DNA of 64,000 nt. It comes from Armatimonadota bacterium (GTDB taxonomy: Bacteria > Armatimonadota > Zipacnadia > JAUWAU01). Positions 24,792 to 33,803 of this stretch are shown in pieces; within the stretch, counting starts at the first letter, position 1, and every line of letters starts with the position of its first letter. Location: positions 62,001-126,000 of the forward strand of contig JAUWAU010000011.1 in NCBI GenBank assembly GCA_030601885.1. Direction: 5' to 3'. Below the pieces are notes generated by a model, which was not told where the DNA came from, searched no databases, and saw only the letters and a list, made by a program, of their open reading frames with translations. A program made the position numbers and the translations under genes.

Positions 24792-25271
24792 ATGGCGGTA
24801 GCGGACAGTTGGGAGTACACATGGCGCTCGGGGATGATCGTCAGCAGCACTCGCGATGACACCTCTGAGGCTGAACCGACTCTTGGCTTCGGCATGCGGG
24901 TTGGCCTCCTGGCAGTGGTGGGGCTGCTCGCCGCCGGCGCACTCACAGCGCACGTGCGGCTGCATGTGCTCAAAGCAGAGCGGCGTCGGCTCTCGCACGA
25001 GATGGACAATATGAAGGCCGCCACTGAGGTGCTGCGCTGCCAAACGGCGAGTGCCAGCTTGCCGGCACTGATCTCAGCTCACGCACGGCGCGAGGGGCTG
25101 CGACCGCCCGTCACCATCGCCGAGATCGGCCCGCCCACCGTTACCTCCAGTGATGCCGACCCCGATACCAAGACCGTAGGATCAGAGCTGCAGCAGTTAT
25201 GCCAGACAGCGGCGCAGAATGCCGCCCGCCGGCTGGGGGCGATCATGCGCGGTCCGATCGACGGCCGCTGA
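24792..25271 (+). CDS. ftsL: FtsL-like division protein
   Basis: 159 residues. The layout is that of FtsL: a short cytoplasmic N-terminus, one transmembrane segment (MRVGLLAVVGLLAAGALTAH, ~residues 35-55) and a coiled-coil stretch (VRLHVLKAERRRLSHEMDN). FtsL binds FtsB and FtsQ and helps activate FtsWI at the septum. Sequence identity to known FtsL is low, as in all FtsL; the call rests on layout and on its place between rsmH and ftsI. The ATG at 24792 has a good GGGAGGA. The C-terminal ~70 residues are Thr/Ser-rich and not typical. Confidence 0.75.
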   Translation: MAVADSWEYTWRSGMIVSSTRDDTSEAEPTLGFGMRVGLLAVVGLLAAGALTAHVRLHVLKAERRRLSHEMDNMKAATEVLRCQTASASLPALISAHARREGLRPPVTIAEIGPPTVTSSDADPDTKTVGSELQQLCQTAAQNAARRLGAIMRGPIDGR

Positions 25272-25280
25272 GCCCTCCCG

Positions 25281-25311
25281 GCCCACCTGCCACGGCGCGG
25301 GTGGGCTTTTT
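25281..25311 (+). terminator. Intrinsic terminator or attenuator between ftsL and ftsI
   Basis: GCCCACC (25281-25287) pairs with GGTGGGC (25300-25306) and is followed by TTTTT (25307-25311). It lies ten bases after the ftsL stop, inside the dcw cluster, and no new promoter is evident before ftsI. Confidence 0.65.
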
Positions 25312-25368
25312 GATGGCTTACTGGTGCGTCCCGGGCCTGCACTTGCCACTCGAGATGGAGGTAGTCAT

Positions 25369-27135
25369 TTGCCGTTCGTGAACGGGGACATAGGTGGAAG
25401 GCGCGCCAGGGCCGCGTGGCTTCTGCTCTGCGTCGGCTTCGGCTTGATCCTCGCCCGCTCCGCGCAGATAATGGTCTGGAATCGGGATCGCGTCCTCGCC
25501 ATTCGGCCCCTCGTCGATGGCCGTCCAACGGGGCCCTGTGTGAGACCTGGCGACATATTCGATCGCCGGGGCGAACCGATAGCCACCAGCGTCGCGCTCT
25601 CCTGGGTCTGTGCCGCGCCGCCACTCATCTCTGACGAGGACAGGCCGCGCATCGCCCGTGTACTCGCCGGCCAACTAAACGAACCCGAGAGCCGCATCCT
25701 CACTCAACTCCGGCGATCACTGTCCTATGTTGTGCTGGCAAAGGACGTCGGCCCGGAGGACGCACGCAGCGTCAATCGTCTGCGTCTGCCCGGGATCATG
25801 GTCGAGCGGGGCTACGCCCGGCTTTATCCGTGCGGCCCGATTTTCGGGCCCGTTGTTGGCTTTCGCGAGAAGTCGATCCAACTCACCGGGCTCAGTGGCA
25901 TGGAAGCACAGCTCGATTCCATCCTCAGCGGGACGCGGGACGACGGCTCTGACGCACCATGGCTCCTAACCCCAGTGGCGCTCAGCGTCGGTGTAGCTGC
26001 CGGCTCTGACGAGCCACGCAACATCGTGCTTACGCTCGATGCCCGCATCCAAGCGGCGGCCCACAGGATCATGTCCGAACACATGGCGACTCCCGCCAAG
26101 GCCAAAGCGGCGAGCTGTACCATAATGGATCCGGCCACCGGCGAGCTTCTGTGTCTGGTCTCATTGCCCTCATTTGACCCCAACGCATTCGAGAGGGTGC
26201 CCAAGAGCGAGTGGAACCGGTTCCAGACGATTCCCGCCAGCTTCGCCTTCGAGCCCGGCTCGATGTGCAAGCCGCTCATCATGGCCGCAGCGCTGGAGAG
26301 CGGCAAGGTGGATGTGCGGCAGCGCTTCGTGTGCGGCGGAACCCGTCGCCTGCCAGGCTGGACCATCGGCTGCTGGGGACGCTATCGCAGCGCCGGTCAT
26401 GGCACGATGACTCCCGTCACCGGGCTCATCAACTCCTGCAATCTCACCTATGCGCAGATCAGCACCACTGTCGGGCCCACCGAGTTGCGTGCCTGGCTGC
26501 GGGAGTTCGGTTTGGGCCGATCCACCGGTTCGGGCTGCTACGCGGAGGCCAGCGGCTATCTGCCGTCCGTGGACAGCATCGATAAGGTCAAGCTCGCGAC
26601 GATGGGCTATGGACAGAGCCTGACCGTTACAGGCCTACAGATTGTCGCCGCGGTCGGGGCTATTGCCAACCGTGGCGTGCTCATGCGGCCGCACATCGTG
26701 TCGGCCATCACCGGTGCGGACGGCGAGGTTGTGGAGCGCGTTGAGCCACAGGTCGTTCGACAGGTGCTTTCCGAGCGGACGGCTGGCATCGTTCTCGATA
26801 CGATGGCGCAGGCAGTTGAGCGTGGTACCGGCAGAGCTGCGCGGATCCCCGGGTGCCGCGTGTGCGGGAAGACAGGAACGGCGCAAAAGGCGGTCGAGGG
26901 TGAGGGAGGCGGCCGATACATGGAAAAGCGCTACATCAGTTCCTTTGTCGGCGTCGCCGGCGTGGGGACCAAGCGTCCCGTCGTCATCCTCGTCTGGTTC
27001 GACGAGCCCGCGGGTGGCGCAACCGGTGGCCAAATTGCTGCACCAGCCTTCAAGGAGGTGGCAGAGGCGGCTCTTCGGCACCTCGGTATCCTCCCCGACA
27101 CGGCGGCGCGGGAGAGCAGGCGGGCCGCGGCGTGA
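25369..27135 (+). CDS. ftsI: Peptidoglycan D,D-transpeptidase FtsI (class B PBP)
   Basis: 588 residues. FtsI (PBP3) cross-links septal peptidoglycan in the periplasm. An N-terminal membrane anchor (AAWLLLCVGFGLILARSAQI) precedes the PBP dimer domain and the transpeptidase domain. Catalytic motifs are all present: S298-M-C-K (FEPGSMCKPLI), S356-C-N (LINSCNLTY) and K501-T-G (VCGKTGTAQK). I prefer the TTG start at 25369, because GGAGG lies seven bases before it; in-frame codons further upstream lie in the terminator region. The serine motif is SMCK rather than the more common STFK/SVFK. No PASTA domain is seen. Confidence 0.94.
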   Translation: MPFVNGDIGGRRARAAWLLLCVGFGLILARSAQIMVWNRDRVLAIRPLVDGRPTGPCVRPGDIFDRRGEPIATSVALSWVCAAPPLISDEDRPRIARVLAGQLNEPESRILTQLRRSLSYVVLAKDVGPEDARSVNRLRLPGIMVERGYARLYPCGPIFGPVVGFREKSIQLTGLSGMEAQLDSILSGTRDDGSDAPWLLTPVALSVGVAAGSDEPRNIVLTLDARIQAAAHRIMSEHMATPAKAKAASCTIMDPATGELLCLVSLPSFDPNAFERVPKSEWNRFQTIPASFAFEPGSMCKPLIMAAALESGKVDVRQRFVCGGTRRLPGWTIGCWGRYRSAGHGTMTPVTGLINSCNLTYAQISTTVGPTELRAWLREFGLGRSTGSGCYAEASGYLPSVDSIDKVKLATMGYGQSLTVTGLQIVAAVGAIANRGVLMRPHIVSAITGADGEVVERVEPQVVRQVLSERTAGIVLDTMAQAVERGTGRAARIPGCRVCGKTGTAQKAVEGEGGGRYMEKRYISSFVGVAGVGTKRPVVILVWFDEPAGGATGGQIAAPAFKEVAEAALRHLGILPDTAARESRRAAA

Positions 27136-27211
27136 AGGCGAACTTTGAGGGGCACCAACGGGTGCCGCCCTGGATAGTGCGGAGCACGCGGCAGCGGAGA
27201 CGTAGATTGGC

Positions 27212-28720
27212 ATGGCTGTTGTGACTGATTCCACGTGCAGAGCTTTCAGCGAGCTGCTGACAGTTGTCCCGGGCGCCATCAGGCGCGGCGATGTGGACGG
27301 CCGTGTGAGGGCTGTCTGCACCGACTCGCGCCATGTAACGCCCGGTGCATTGTTTGTGGCCATTAAGGGCTTCGTCACTGACGGGCACGAGTACATCGAC
27401 GATGCGCTGCGTCGGGGCGCCGTGGCTGTCGTCTACGAGGACGCGTCGGCAGCGGCACGGGTGCCGGCGGGAGTTGCCGCGGCGCGCGTCACCAATTCGC
27501 GCCGGGCGGCGGCGCTCATTGCTACCGAGTTCTACCGATGGCCTTCCGCGGAGCTCACCCTCGTCGGTGTCACCGGCACCAATGGTAAGACGACGGTCAC
27601 GCGTTTTCTCGAGTCCATCTTCGATGCCGCGCTCAAGAGGGCCGGGGCCATCACCACTGTGGGACGGCGCATCGGGGACGAGAGCATCTCGGCGCCCTGC
27701 ACGACTCCTCACTCCGTCGAGCTGCAGCAGCTACTTCGGCGCATGGTGGCGGCAGGGGTGACGCACGCCGCCATGGAGGTGTCGTCGCATGCGCTGGCGC
27801 TGGACGGCGTGCTCGGCTGCAAGTTCGATGCTGCCGTGTTCACCAATCTGACGCGCGATCACCTTGACTTTCACGGCACTATTGAGCAGTATCTGGCCGC
27901 GAAGTGCCGCCTGTTCTCCGAGTATGCGGACGCGGCGGCGCCACAGAAGCGTATGGTCGGGATAGTCAACGCCGACGATCCGGCCGCCGAGCGCGTAATC
28001 CGGCGGGCCAAGTGCCCGGTGACCACATACGCCATCGACTGTGACGCCGACGTGCGGGCGCACGGCGCTGCAATGACGGCCGCCGGCTCATCATTCGTCC
28101 TGCGCGGCCCCGACTGGGAGCTGCCGGTGAGGCTGCCGGCCCCCGGGCGATTCAACGTCTACAATGCCACGGCGGCGGCCGCGTGTGCTCTGGAGCTGGG
28201 CTTGGCGCGCGAAGCGGTGCAGGTGGGGCTTGAGTCGGCGCCCCCGGTCCCGGGTCGCTTCGAGCTCATCCGCGAAGGGCAGGACTTCTGCGTCATAGTT
28301 GACTTCGCCCATACGCCCGATGGTCTGCGCAACGTCCTGCAGAGCGCCCGGGCTATCACCCAGGGACGAGTGCTATGCGTGTTCGGGTGTGGCGGAGATC
28401 GGGACCGGTCCAAACGGCCCATCATGGGCGAGATCGCCGGTCGCCTCGCCGACTTCGCCATCGTAACCTCCGACAACCCGCGTTCCGAGGCCCCGAGCGC
28501 CATCATTGACGAGATCGTGGCCGGGATTCAGGGCACGGGCTACGCCATCGAGGCCGATCGAGAGGCGGCTATCGGGCAGGCAATACGGACGGCTGAGGCC
28601 GGCGATACCGTGGTCATTGCCGGAAAGGGCCATGAGACGTATCAAGTATTCCGCGACCGCACCATTCACTTCGACGATCGCGAGGTAGCCCGTCGGATGC
28701 TGCGGGCGAGCCGAGAATGA
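27212..28720 (+). CDS. murE: UDP-MurNAc-tripeptide synthetase MurE (meso-DAP type)
   Basis: 502 residues. MurE adds the third stem-peptide residue to UDP-MurNAc-L-Ala-D-Glu. Seen are the N-terminal uridine-binding domain (VCTDSRHVTPGALFVAIKG), the ATP loop GVTGTNGKTT (~residue 118), EVSSHAL, NLTRDHLDFHGT with AKCRLF, and the C-terminal domain. The substrate signature is DNPR (TSDNPRSEAP, Asp421), which is typical for meso-diaminopimelate rather than lysine. The stop overlaps murF (ATGA). Confidence 0.96.
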   Translation: MAVVTDSTCRAFSELLTVVPGAIRRGDVDGRVRAVCTDSRHVTPGALFVAIKGFVTDGHEYIDDALRRGAVAVVYEDASAAARVPAGVAAARVTNSRRAAALIATEFYRWPSAELTLVGVTGTNGKTTVTRFLESIFDAALKRAGAITTVGRRIGDESISAPCTTPHSVELQQLLRRMVAAGVTHAAMEVSSHALALDGVLGCKFDAAVFTNLTRDHLDFHGTIEQYLAAKCRLFSEYADAAAPQKRMVGIVNADDPAAERVIRRAKCPVTTYAIDCDADVRAHGAAMTAAGSSFVLRGPDWELPVRLPAPGRFNVYNATAAAACALELGLAREAVQVGLESAPPVPGRFELIREGQDFCVIVDFAHTPDGLRNVLQSARAITQGRVLCVFGCGGDRDRSKRPIMGEIAGRLADFAIVTSDNPRSEAPSAIIDEIVAGIQGTGYAIEADREAAIGQAIRTAEAGDTVVIAGKGHETYQVFRDRTIHFDDREVARRMLRASRE

Positions 28721-30102
28721 CTGAGCTGACAGTGCAGGCGGTGGCGGAGGCGTGCGGTGGGCGTCTTGTTGGTGGGACGGCGGCCGGCCCGGTGCTGGGT
28801 GTCTCCACAGACAGCCGGACGCTGCGCCCGGGCGAGATGTTCTTCGCTCTTCCCGGAGAGCGATACGATGGGCACGACTTCGCCGCGGACGCGGCGGCTC
28901 GAGGCGCTGCAGGCGTGGTCGCGGCGCGGGACCTCCGCGATCAGCTCCCCAACGGGGTTGCTCTCGTCCTCGTAGACGACACTGTGCAGGCGCTCGGTGC
29001 TCTTGCCGCAGAGCGGCGACGGGATTACGATGTCCCGATCGTAGCTGTAACTGGCAGCACAGGCAAGACGACCACCAAGGAGATGGTGCGCCAGATCTTG
29101 CAGCGCGTATGCCCGCCGGTGCTTGCCACCAAGGCAACGGAGAACAACGAGATCGGCGTGCCTTTGGCTCTACTTGGCCTCGGCGCCGAGCACGGGGCGG
29201 CGGTGCTGGAATTTGCGATGCGCGGTCGCGGCGAGATCGCGTATCTCACACGTATCGCCAGGCCTACCGTTGGCGTGGTGACCAACGTGGGCAGTTCGCA
29301 CGTGGGGCTGCTCGGCTCTCGGGACGAGATAGCTGCTGCTAAGGCCGAGCTCATCGCCGGCCTCGATGCTGACGGCATGGCCGTGTTGAACGCCGACGAT
29401 GAGTTGGTCGCCCCAATGCGCGAAACGGCCGCGGGGCGGGTGCTGACATTCGGGCTGGAGGGGCCCGCCGACGTAACGGCGGAGCGGCTGCGCTCGCGCG
29501 GGTGGTCAGGGACGGCGTTCGTGCTGCGCACGCCTGACGCGGAGGCACGTATATCGCTGCGCGTGCCGGGACGCCACAACGTCTACAACGCTGTGGCCGC
29601 GGCGACGGCCGGCCTCGCCGTGTCGGCTGCGCTGGACGACATCGCCGCCGCGCTAGGGCAGTTCGAGGGCATGCCAGGGCGCGGGCGGGCGATACGCAGC
29701 CCCAGCGGCTTTACGGTCATCGACGACACATACAATGCGAGCCCGGCGTCCGTGCGAGCGGCTCTGGAGATGATGCGCGAGTCCGCCGGGAGGGGGCGCC
29801 TGATCGTTGCTCTGGGCGATGTCTTGGAGCTGGGCGACAGCGGTCCCGAACTGCATCGTGGCATCGGCGCGGACATGGTTGCCTACAACGTCGATCTCGT
29901 GCTCACCGTGGGCGAACACGCGCGAGATGTGGCCGACGGCGTGGCGGCTGCTGCAGGAGACACCAAGGTGCATACCTTCGACGATAAGGCCGCCCTGCTC
30001 GCTTGGCTTCTGGCGGAGCTGCGGCCCGGCGACAGGGTGCTCGTCAAGGGGAGTCGAGCCATGGGCATGGAGGACATCGTCAGGAGGCTGGTCGGTGACT
30101 AG
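28717..30102 (+). CDS. murF: UDP-MurNAc-tripeptide:D-Ala-D-Ala ligase MurF
   Basis: 461 residues. MurF joins D-Ala-D-Ala to the UDP-MurNAc-tripeptide, the last cytoplasmic precursor step. Domain order is usual: N-terminal VSTDSRTLRPGEMFFALPG, ATP loop VTGSTGKTTTKEM, ATENNEIGVPLALLGL, EFAMRGRGEI, NVGSSHVGLLGS, and C-terminal VIDDTYNASPASVRAAL with LALGDVLELG-type VALGDVLELGDSG. No ddl gene for making D-Ala-D-Ala is present nearby. It overlaps murE and mraY. Confidence 0.96.
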   Translation: MTELTVQAVAEACGGRLVGGTAAGPVLGVSTDSRTLRPGEMFFALPGERYDGHDFAADAAARGAAGVVAARDLRDQLPNGVALVLVDDTVQALGALAAERRRDYDVPIVAVTGSTGKTTTKEMVRQILQRVCPPVLATKATENNEIGVPLALLGLGAEHGAAVLEFAMRGRGEIAYLTRIARPTVGVVTNVGSSHVGLLGSRDEIAAAKAELIAGLDADGMAVLNADDELVAPMRETAAGRVLTFGLEGPADVTAERLRSRGWSGTAFVLRTPDAEARISLRVPGRHNVYNAVAAATAGLAVSAALDDIAAALGQFEGMPGRGRAIRSPSGFTVIDDTYNASPASVRAALEMMRESAGRGRLIVALGDVLELGDSGPELHRGIGADMVAYNVDLVLTVGEHARDVADGVAAAAGDTKVHTFDDKAALLAWLLAELRPGDRVLVKGSRAMGMEDIVRRLVGD

Positions 30103-31072
30103 CCTGGCGGTCGTCCCCTTTATCGTGGCGCTGCTGCTCAGCGCCCTGCTCACCGGTGCCCTCGTGGTGGTGCTGAAGGATCGGGGCGTCGGACAGCATA
30201 TCCGTGAGGACGGCCCGCAGAGCCATCAGACCAAGGCGGGCACGCCGTTCATGGGCGGCATCGGCATCCTCATGGCCATCCTGCTGACGGTAGTACTGCT
30301 GCGCTTGTGGCAGGGGAATGGGCTCGTCGTGTTCGCCCTCTGCGGCCTTCTGTTCGTCTTTGGGGGGGTCGGCCTGGTGGATGACCTCATGAAAGCAAAG
30401 GCCCGTCAGAACAAGGGCTGGCGAGCGCGGTACCGTCTTCTGGTCGAGTTCATCGCGGCCGCAGGCTTCGCCTGGTTCGTCAAGGCGCGTATTGGTGATG
30501 GGCTCTACCTGCCAGGGATCGAACAGGAGTACAGCCTTGGCTGGCTCTTCTGGCCGGTGTGCGTGCTGGCTATCGTGGGCGCCGGGAACTCGGTCAATCT
30601 GACGGACGGCCTGGACGGCCTCGCTGGGGGCACCGTGGCCGTGTGCGCCATTGCGCTGTGCCTCGGGGCCGTGCTGCGCGGGCACAACGTCGTGGCGTGT
30701 ATGGCCGCCGCCATCGGCGGCGCGGCGGCCGGGTTTCTCTGGTTCAACTGCCATCCGGCGCGCATCTTCATGGGCGACACCGGCAGCCTTATGCTCGGCG
30801 CCGGGCTGGCCGCTGTGGCCATGACGTCCGGGCTGATCATCCCGTTCGTGGTCGCCGCCGGCGTTTTCATCGCTGAAGCGGCCTCCGTCATCATTCAGGT
30901 CATCTCGTTCCAGCGCACGGGGAAGCGAGTGTTCCGCATGGCGCCAATGCACCATCACTTCGAGCTCGGTGGGTGGTCGGAGCCCACGGTCGTCACAAGA
31001 TTCTGGCTTGCTGCCGCAGTGCTCGGCATGCTGGCGGTCCTACTTGCCAGTCCGCGCTGGCCGTCGGCATGA
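30095..31072 (+). CDS. mraY: Phospho-MurNAc-pentapeptide translocase MraY
   Basis: 325 residues, from GTG 30095 with AGGAGG at 30082-30087, overlapping the murF stop by eight bases. MraY makes lipid I from UDP-MurNAc-pentapeptide and undecaprenyl phosphate. About ten hydrophobic segments are seen. Signature motifs are GTPFMGGIGIL, VDDLMKAKARQNKG, VNLTDGLDGLAGG, NCHPARIFMGDTGSLMLGA and the histidine loop PMHHHFELGGWSE. The typical DDYLK form is changed to DDLMK, a mild deviation. Confidence 0.96.
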   Translation: MTSLAVVPFIVALLLSALLTGALVVVLKDRGVGQHIREDGPQSHQTKAGTPFMGGIGILMAILLTVVLLRLWQGNGLVVFALCGLLFVFGGVGLVDDLMKAKARQNKGWRARYRLLVEFIAAAGFAWFVKARIGDGLYLPGIEQEYSLGWLFWPVCVLAIVGAGNSVNLTDGLDGLAGGTVAVCAIALCLGAVLRGHNVVACMAAAIGGAAAGFLWFNCHPARIFMGDTGSLMLGAGLAAVAMTSGLIIPFVVAAGVFIAEAASVIIQVISFQRTGKRVFRMAPMHHHFELGGWSEPTVVTRFWLAAAVLGMLAVLLASPRWPSA

Positions 31073-31111
31073 GGGCGAACCGAAAGCGCCACGGGGTGGC
31101 ACGGCGACGTC

Positions 31112-32563
31112 ATGGCTCTAACACAGTGCTGTGTCGGGCCTGATGCGAGCGGGCGGTCGCCCGTCCGAGAGCGTAATGCAGTGGAGCGACCACGCCTTGC
31201 CGGTGCGCGCGCGCTCGTCGTCGGCATGGGCAGAACGGGGCTGGCGGCCGCACGCTTTCTCGTCTCCCGTGGGGCCGATGTCCTACTGGCCGACACCCGC
31301 GACGCGGCGGAGCTTGGCGATAAATGGACTGAGGCACAGCGACTCGGCGTCGCCACGCGCTGCGGGCTCGGCGATGCGCGCTCCGTGGGCGCCTTCGATC
31401 TGGCAGTGATCAGCCCAGGACTGCCGCTCAGCTCCCCTGCCGTCGCCGGGCTGCAGGCGCCCGAGATCGTCAGCGAGATAGAGCTGGCGTCGTGGTTCTG
31501 CACGGCGCCCATCATCGCGGTCGCGGGCACGAATGGCAAGGGGACGACGAGTACGCTCCTCGGGGACATGCTGACACAAGCCGGACGACGGACCGTGGTG
31601 GCCGGTAACATTGGCTCGCCACTGATCGAGAATATCGAGCGGGTCCGGCAGAGCAGCTATGCGGTGGTCGAGGTGAGTAGCTTCCAACTCGAAGGCATCA
31701 AGCGCTTCCGCCCCTGGGTAGCAGTGCTACTGAACATCACACCGGATCATCTCGACTACCACCGATCGCTGGAAAACTACGTGGCCGCCAAGGCGCGTCT
31801 CTTCCGGAACCAGACGTCAACGGACTACGCTGTGCTGAACGCCGACGACGAGCGAGTGCTGGCCGCCGCGCGGTGCGGCCGCGCCCGGGGAGCGCTCTTC
31901 AGCATGTCGCGGGAGCCTGCCGTGGGCGCCTTCGTTTCGGGGGGGCACATCGTCGTCAAGACGGCCACGGCGGCCGATCCGACCACCGTGTGCGCTGTCG
32001 GCGACATACCCATCGCCGGCCGGCACAATGTTGCCAATGTCCTTGCGGCTGCCCTGGCCGCGAGCCTGTGCGGCGCACCCGCGGATGCCATCGGCAATGC
32101 CGTGCGGGGGTACCAGCCGCCCGAGCACGCGCTGGAACGAGTTGCGGTGGTGGGTGGCGTTACATTCGTCAACGACACCAAGGCCACCAACGACGCCGCG
32201 GCCATGGCCGCCCTCGAGGCCGTTACCGGGCCGGTGATCCTCATAGCCGGAGGAAAGGACAAGGGCGTGGACCTGAGCGCCTTCGCCGCCCTGAGCGCCA
32301 AGAAGGCACGGGCGGTATTCTTGATCGGCGAAACGGCCGAGGCCATCGCCCGGGGGCTGCGCACTGCCGGCGGCCCGACGCCGGCGCTGTGCGACACGCT
32401 GGAGGAGGCAGTGAAGCAGTCGGCCGAGGTCGCCCGGCCCGGCGACACCGTCCTGCTCGCGCCCGCCTGTTCGAGCCACGACATGTTCGTCGATTACGCC
32501 GATCGGGGACGGCGATTCAGGGACGCCGTGCGGGCGTTGGCGGCGGTCGAGAGGCGGAGTTAA
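31112..32563 (+). CDS. murD: UDP-MurNAc-L-alanine:D-glutamate ligase MurD
   Basis: 483 residues. MurD adds D-Glu to UDP-MurNAc-L-Ala. Motifs are LVVGMGRTGLAAARFL (uridine domain), ISPGLPLS, the ATP loop AGTNGKGTTSTLLGDML, NIGSPLIE, EVSSFQLE, NITPDHLDYH, FVNDTKATNDAAAMAAL and LIAGGKDKGVDLS. The ATP loop reads GKGTT where most MurD enzymes have GKSTT or GKTTT; the Lys is kept. About 25 N-terminal residues before ERPRLAGARALVV are extra, so a later start within that stretch is possible. Confidence 0.94.
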   Translation: MALTQCCVGPDASGRSPVRERNAVERPRLAGARALVVGMGRTGLAAARFLVSRGADVLLADTRDAAELGDKWTEAQRLGVATRCGLGDARSVGAFDLAVISPGLPLSSPAVAGLQAPEIVSEIELASWFCTAPIIAVAGTNGKGTTSTLLGDMLTQAGRRTVVAGNIGSPLIENIERVRQSSYAVVEVSSFQLEGIKRFRPWVAVLLNITPDHLDYHRSLENYVAAKARLFRNQTSTDYAVLNADDERVLAAARCGRARGALFSMSREPAVGAFVSGGHIVVKTATAADPTTVCAVGDIPIAGRHNVANVLAAALAASLCGAPADAIGNAVRGYQPPEHALERVAVVGGVTFVNDTKATNDAAAMAALEAVTGPVILIAGGKDKGVDLSAFAALSAKKARAVFLIGETAEAIARGLRTAGGPTPALCDTLEEAVKQSAEVARPGDTVLLAPACSSHDMFVDYADRGRRFRDAVRALAAVERRS

Positions 32564-32566
32564 AGG

Positions 32567-33802
32567 ATGCCTGTTCTGAGCCGCGATATAGCTCAGCCTG
32601 TTGCAGCGCGGGCGGACCGCAGCGCATCCCGTGTCGCGCGGACGGCTCTGGGCCGGGCTCTTCGCCGCCTGGATGACGCGCTGCTGTTCAATGTGCTCAT
32701 GCTCACGGCGGCCGGGATCATTCTGGTGTACACGGCAAGCTTCTTCACCGCCGGCCGGCTCGCCGGACACGGCGAGATGGGCGATCCGTATAAGTTCCTC
32801 AAGACGCAAGGCCTGTATGCGGCAGGTGGCGTCCTCTTGATGTTGCTGCTCAGCCTGCTCCCGCCGCGGTCATTCTACGTCGCGGCTCGGCCTGCACTGC
32901 TCATCACCGTCGGCCTGCTGGTGGCCGTGCTCGTCACGCCACTGGGCAGGAGCCTTGGTGGCTCGCAGCGATGGATGCAGCTCGGTCCCGTCACCTTTCA
33001 GCCGTCCGAGTTCGCCAAGATCGCCATCGTGCTGTACCTGGCACGCTTCTTGGCAGATCGGTGGCACGAGGTGCGGTCCTTCAGCATCTGCGCCCGATCT
33101 GTCATGATCACCGGCGCGCTCTGCCTCCTGGTCGTGCTCGAGCCCGACTTGGGCGGGAGCGTCATGCTTTGGCTCATCGGCCTCTCGGTGCTCTTCCTCG
33201 CCGGCGCCCGGCTCTGGCAGCTCGGGCTGTTCGGCAGCGGCGCCGCGGCAATGGCCGTGCTCTACGCCGGCTTTCATCCGTACATGAGGGCTCGCATAGA
33301 CGGGTGGCTGCATCCGCTGGAGCACGTGCAGGGCGCAGGCTACCATATCATTCGAATGCTGGTTGCCCTCGCCTCCGGTGGCGTGTTCGGCGTGGGGCCG
33401 GGGGAAGGGACGCAGAAGTGCTATCTGCCGGCTCGACACACCGACAGCATCTATTGCGTGCTTGGGGAGGAGTTCGGACTCATCGGGTGCGCGGCACTCC
33501 TGTTGTTGTTCTGCCTCTTCGCCCGGCGGGCATTGGACATCGCGAAACGCGCTCCGAGCCGCTTCTCGCAACTTGTCGCCGGAGGGCTGACCATCGCCAT
33601 TTGCGGCCAGGCGCTCATCAATCTCGCGGTCTGCACCGGCTGCCTGCCCGTTACCGGCACCACGCTTCCGTTTATCAGCGGCGGCGGCAGCAGCCTTACC
33701 ACGGTCCTCATGAGCGCCGGCATCATCCTGAGCGTGTCCCGTGTCCGGCGGACAGGGCCGCCGGGTCGCGAGGCGCTGGAAACGGATCGGGGAGGCGACT
33801 GA
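32567..33802 (+). CDS. ftsW: Septal peptidoglycan glycosyltransferase FtsW (SEDS family)
   Basis: 411 residues. FtsW polymerises lipid II with FtsI. About nine to ten transmembrane segments are seen. Motifs: GGSQRWMQLGPVTFQPSEFAK, VLEPDLGGSVMLW, GAGYHIIRMLVALASGG, ARHTDSIYCVLGEEFGLIG and GTTLPFISGGGSSL near the end. The FtsW/RodA distinction is by location between murD and murG. The start follows AAAGG immediately upstream, four bases after the murD stop. Confidence 0.94.
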   Translation: MPVLSRDIAQPVAARADRSASRVARTALGRALRRLDDALLFNVLMLTAAGIILVYTASFFTAGRLAGHGEMGDPYKFLKTQGLYAAGGVLLMLLLSLLPPRSFYVAARPALLITVGLLVAVLVTPLGRSLGGSQRWMQLGPVTFQPSEFAKIAIVLYLARFLADRWHEVRSFSICARSVMITGALCLLVVLEPDLGGSVMLWLIGLSVLFLAGARLWQLGLFGSGAAAMAVLYAGFHPYMRARIDGWLHPLEHVQGAGYHIIRMLVALASGGVFGVGPGEGTQKCYLPARHTDSIYCVLGEEFGLIGCAALLLLFCLFARRALDIAKRAPSRFSQLVAGGLTIAICGQALINLAVCTGCLPVTGTTLPFISGGGSSLTTVLMSAGIILSVSRVRRTGPPGREALETDRGGD

Positions 33803-33803
33803 T

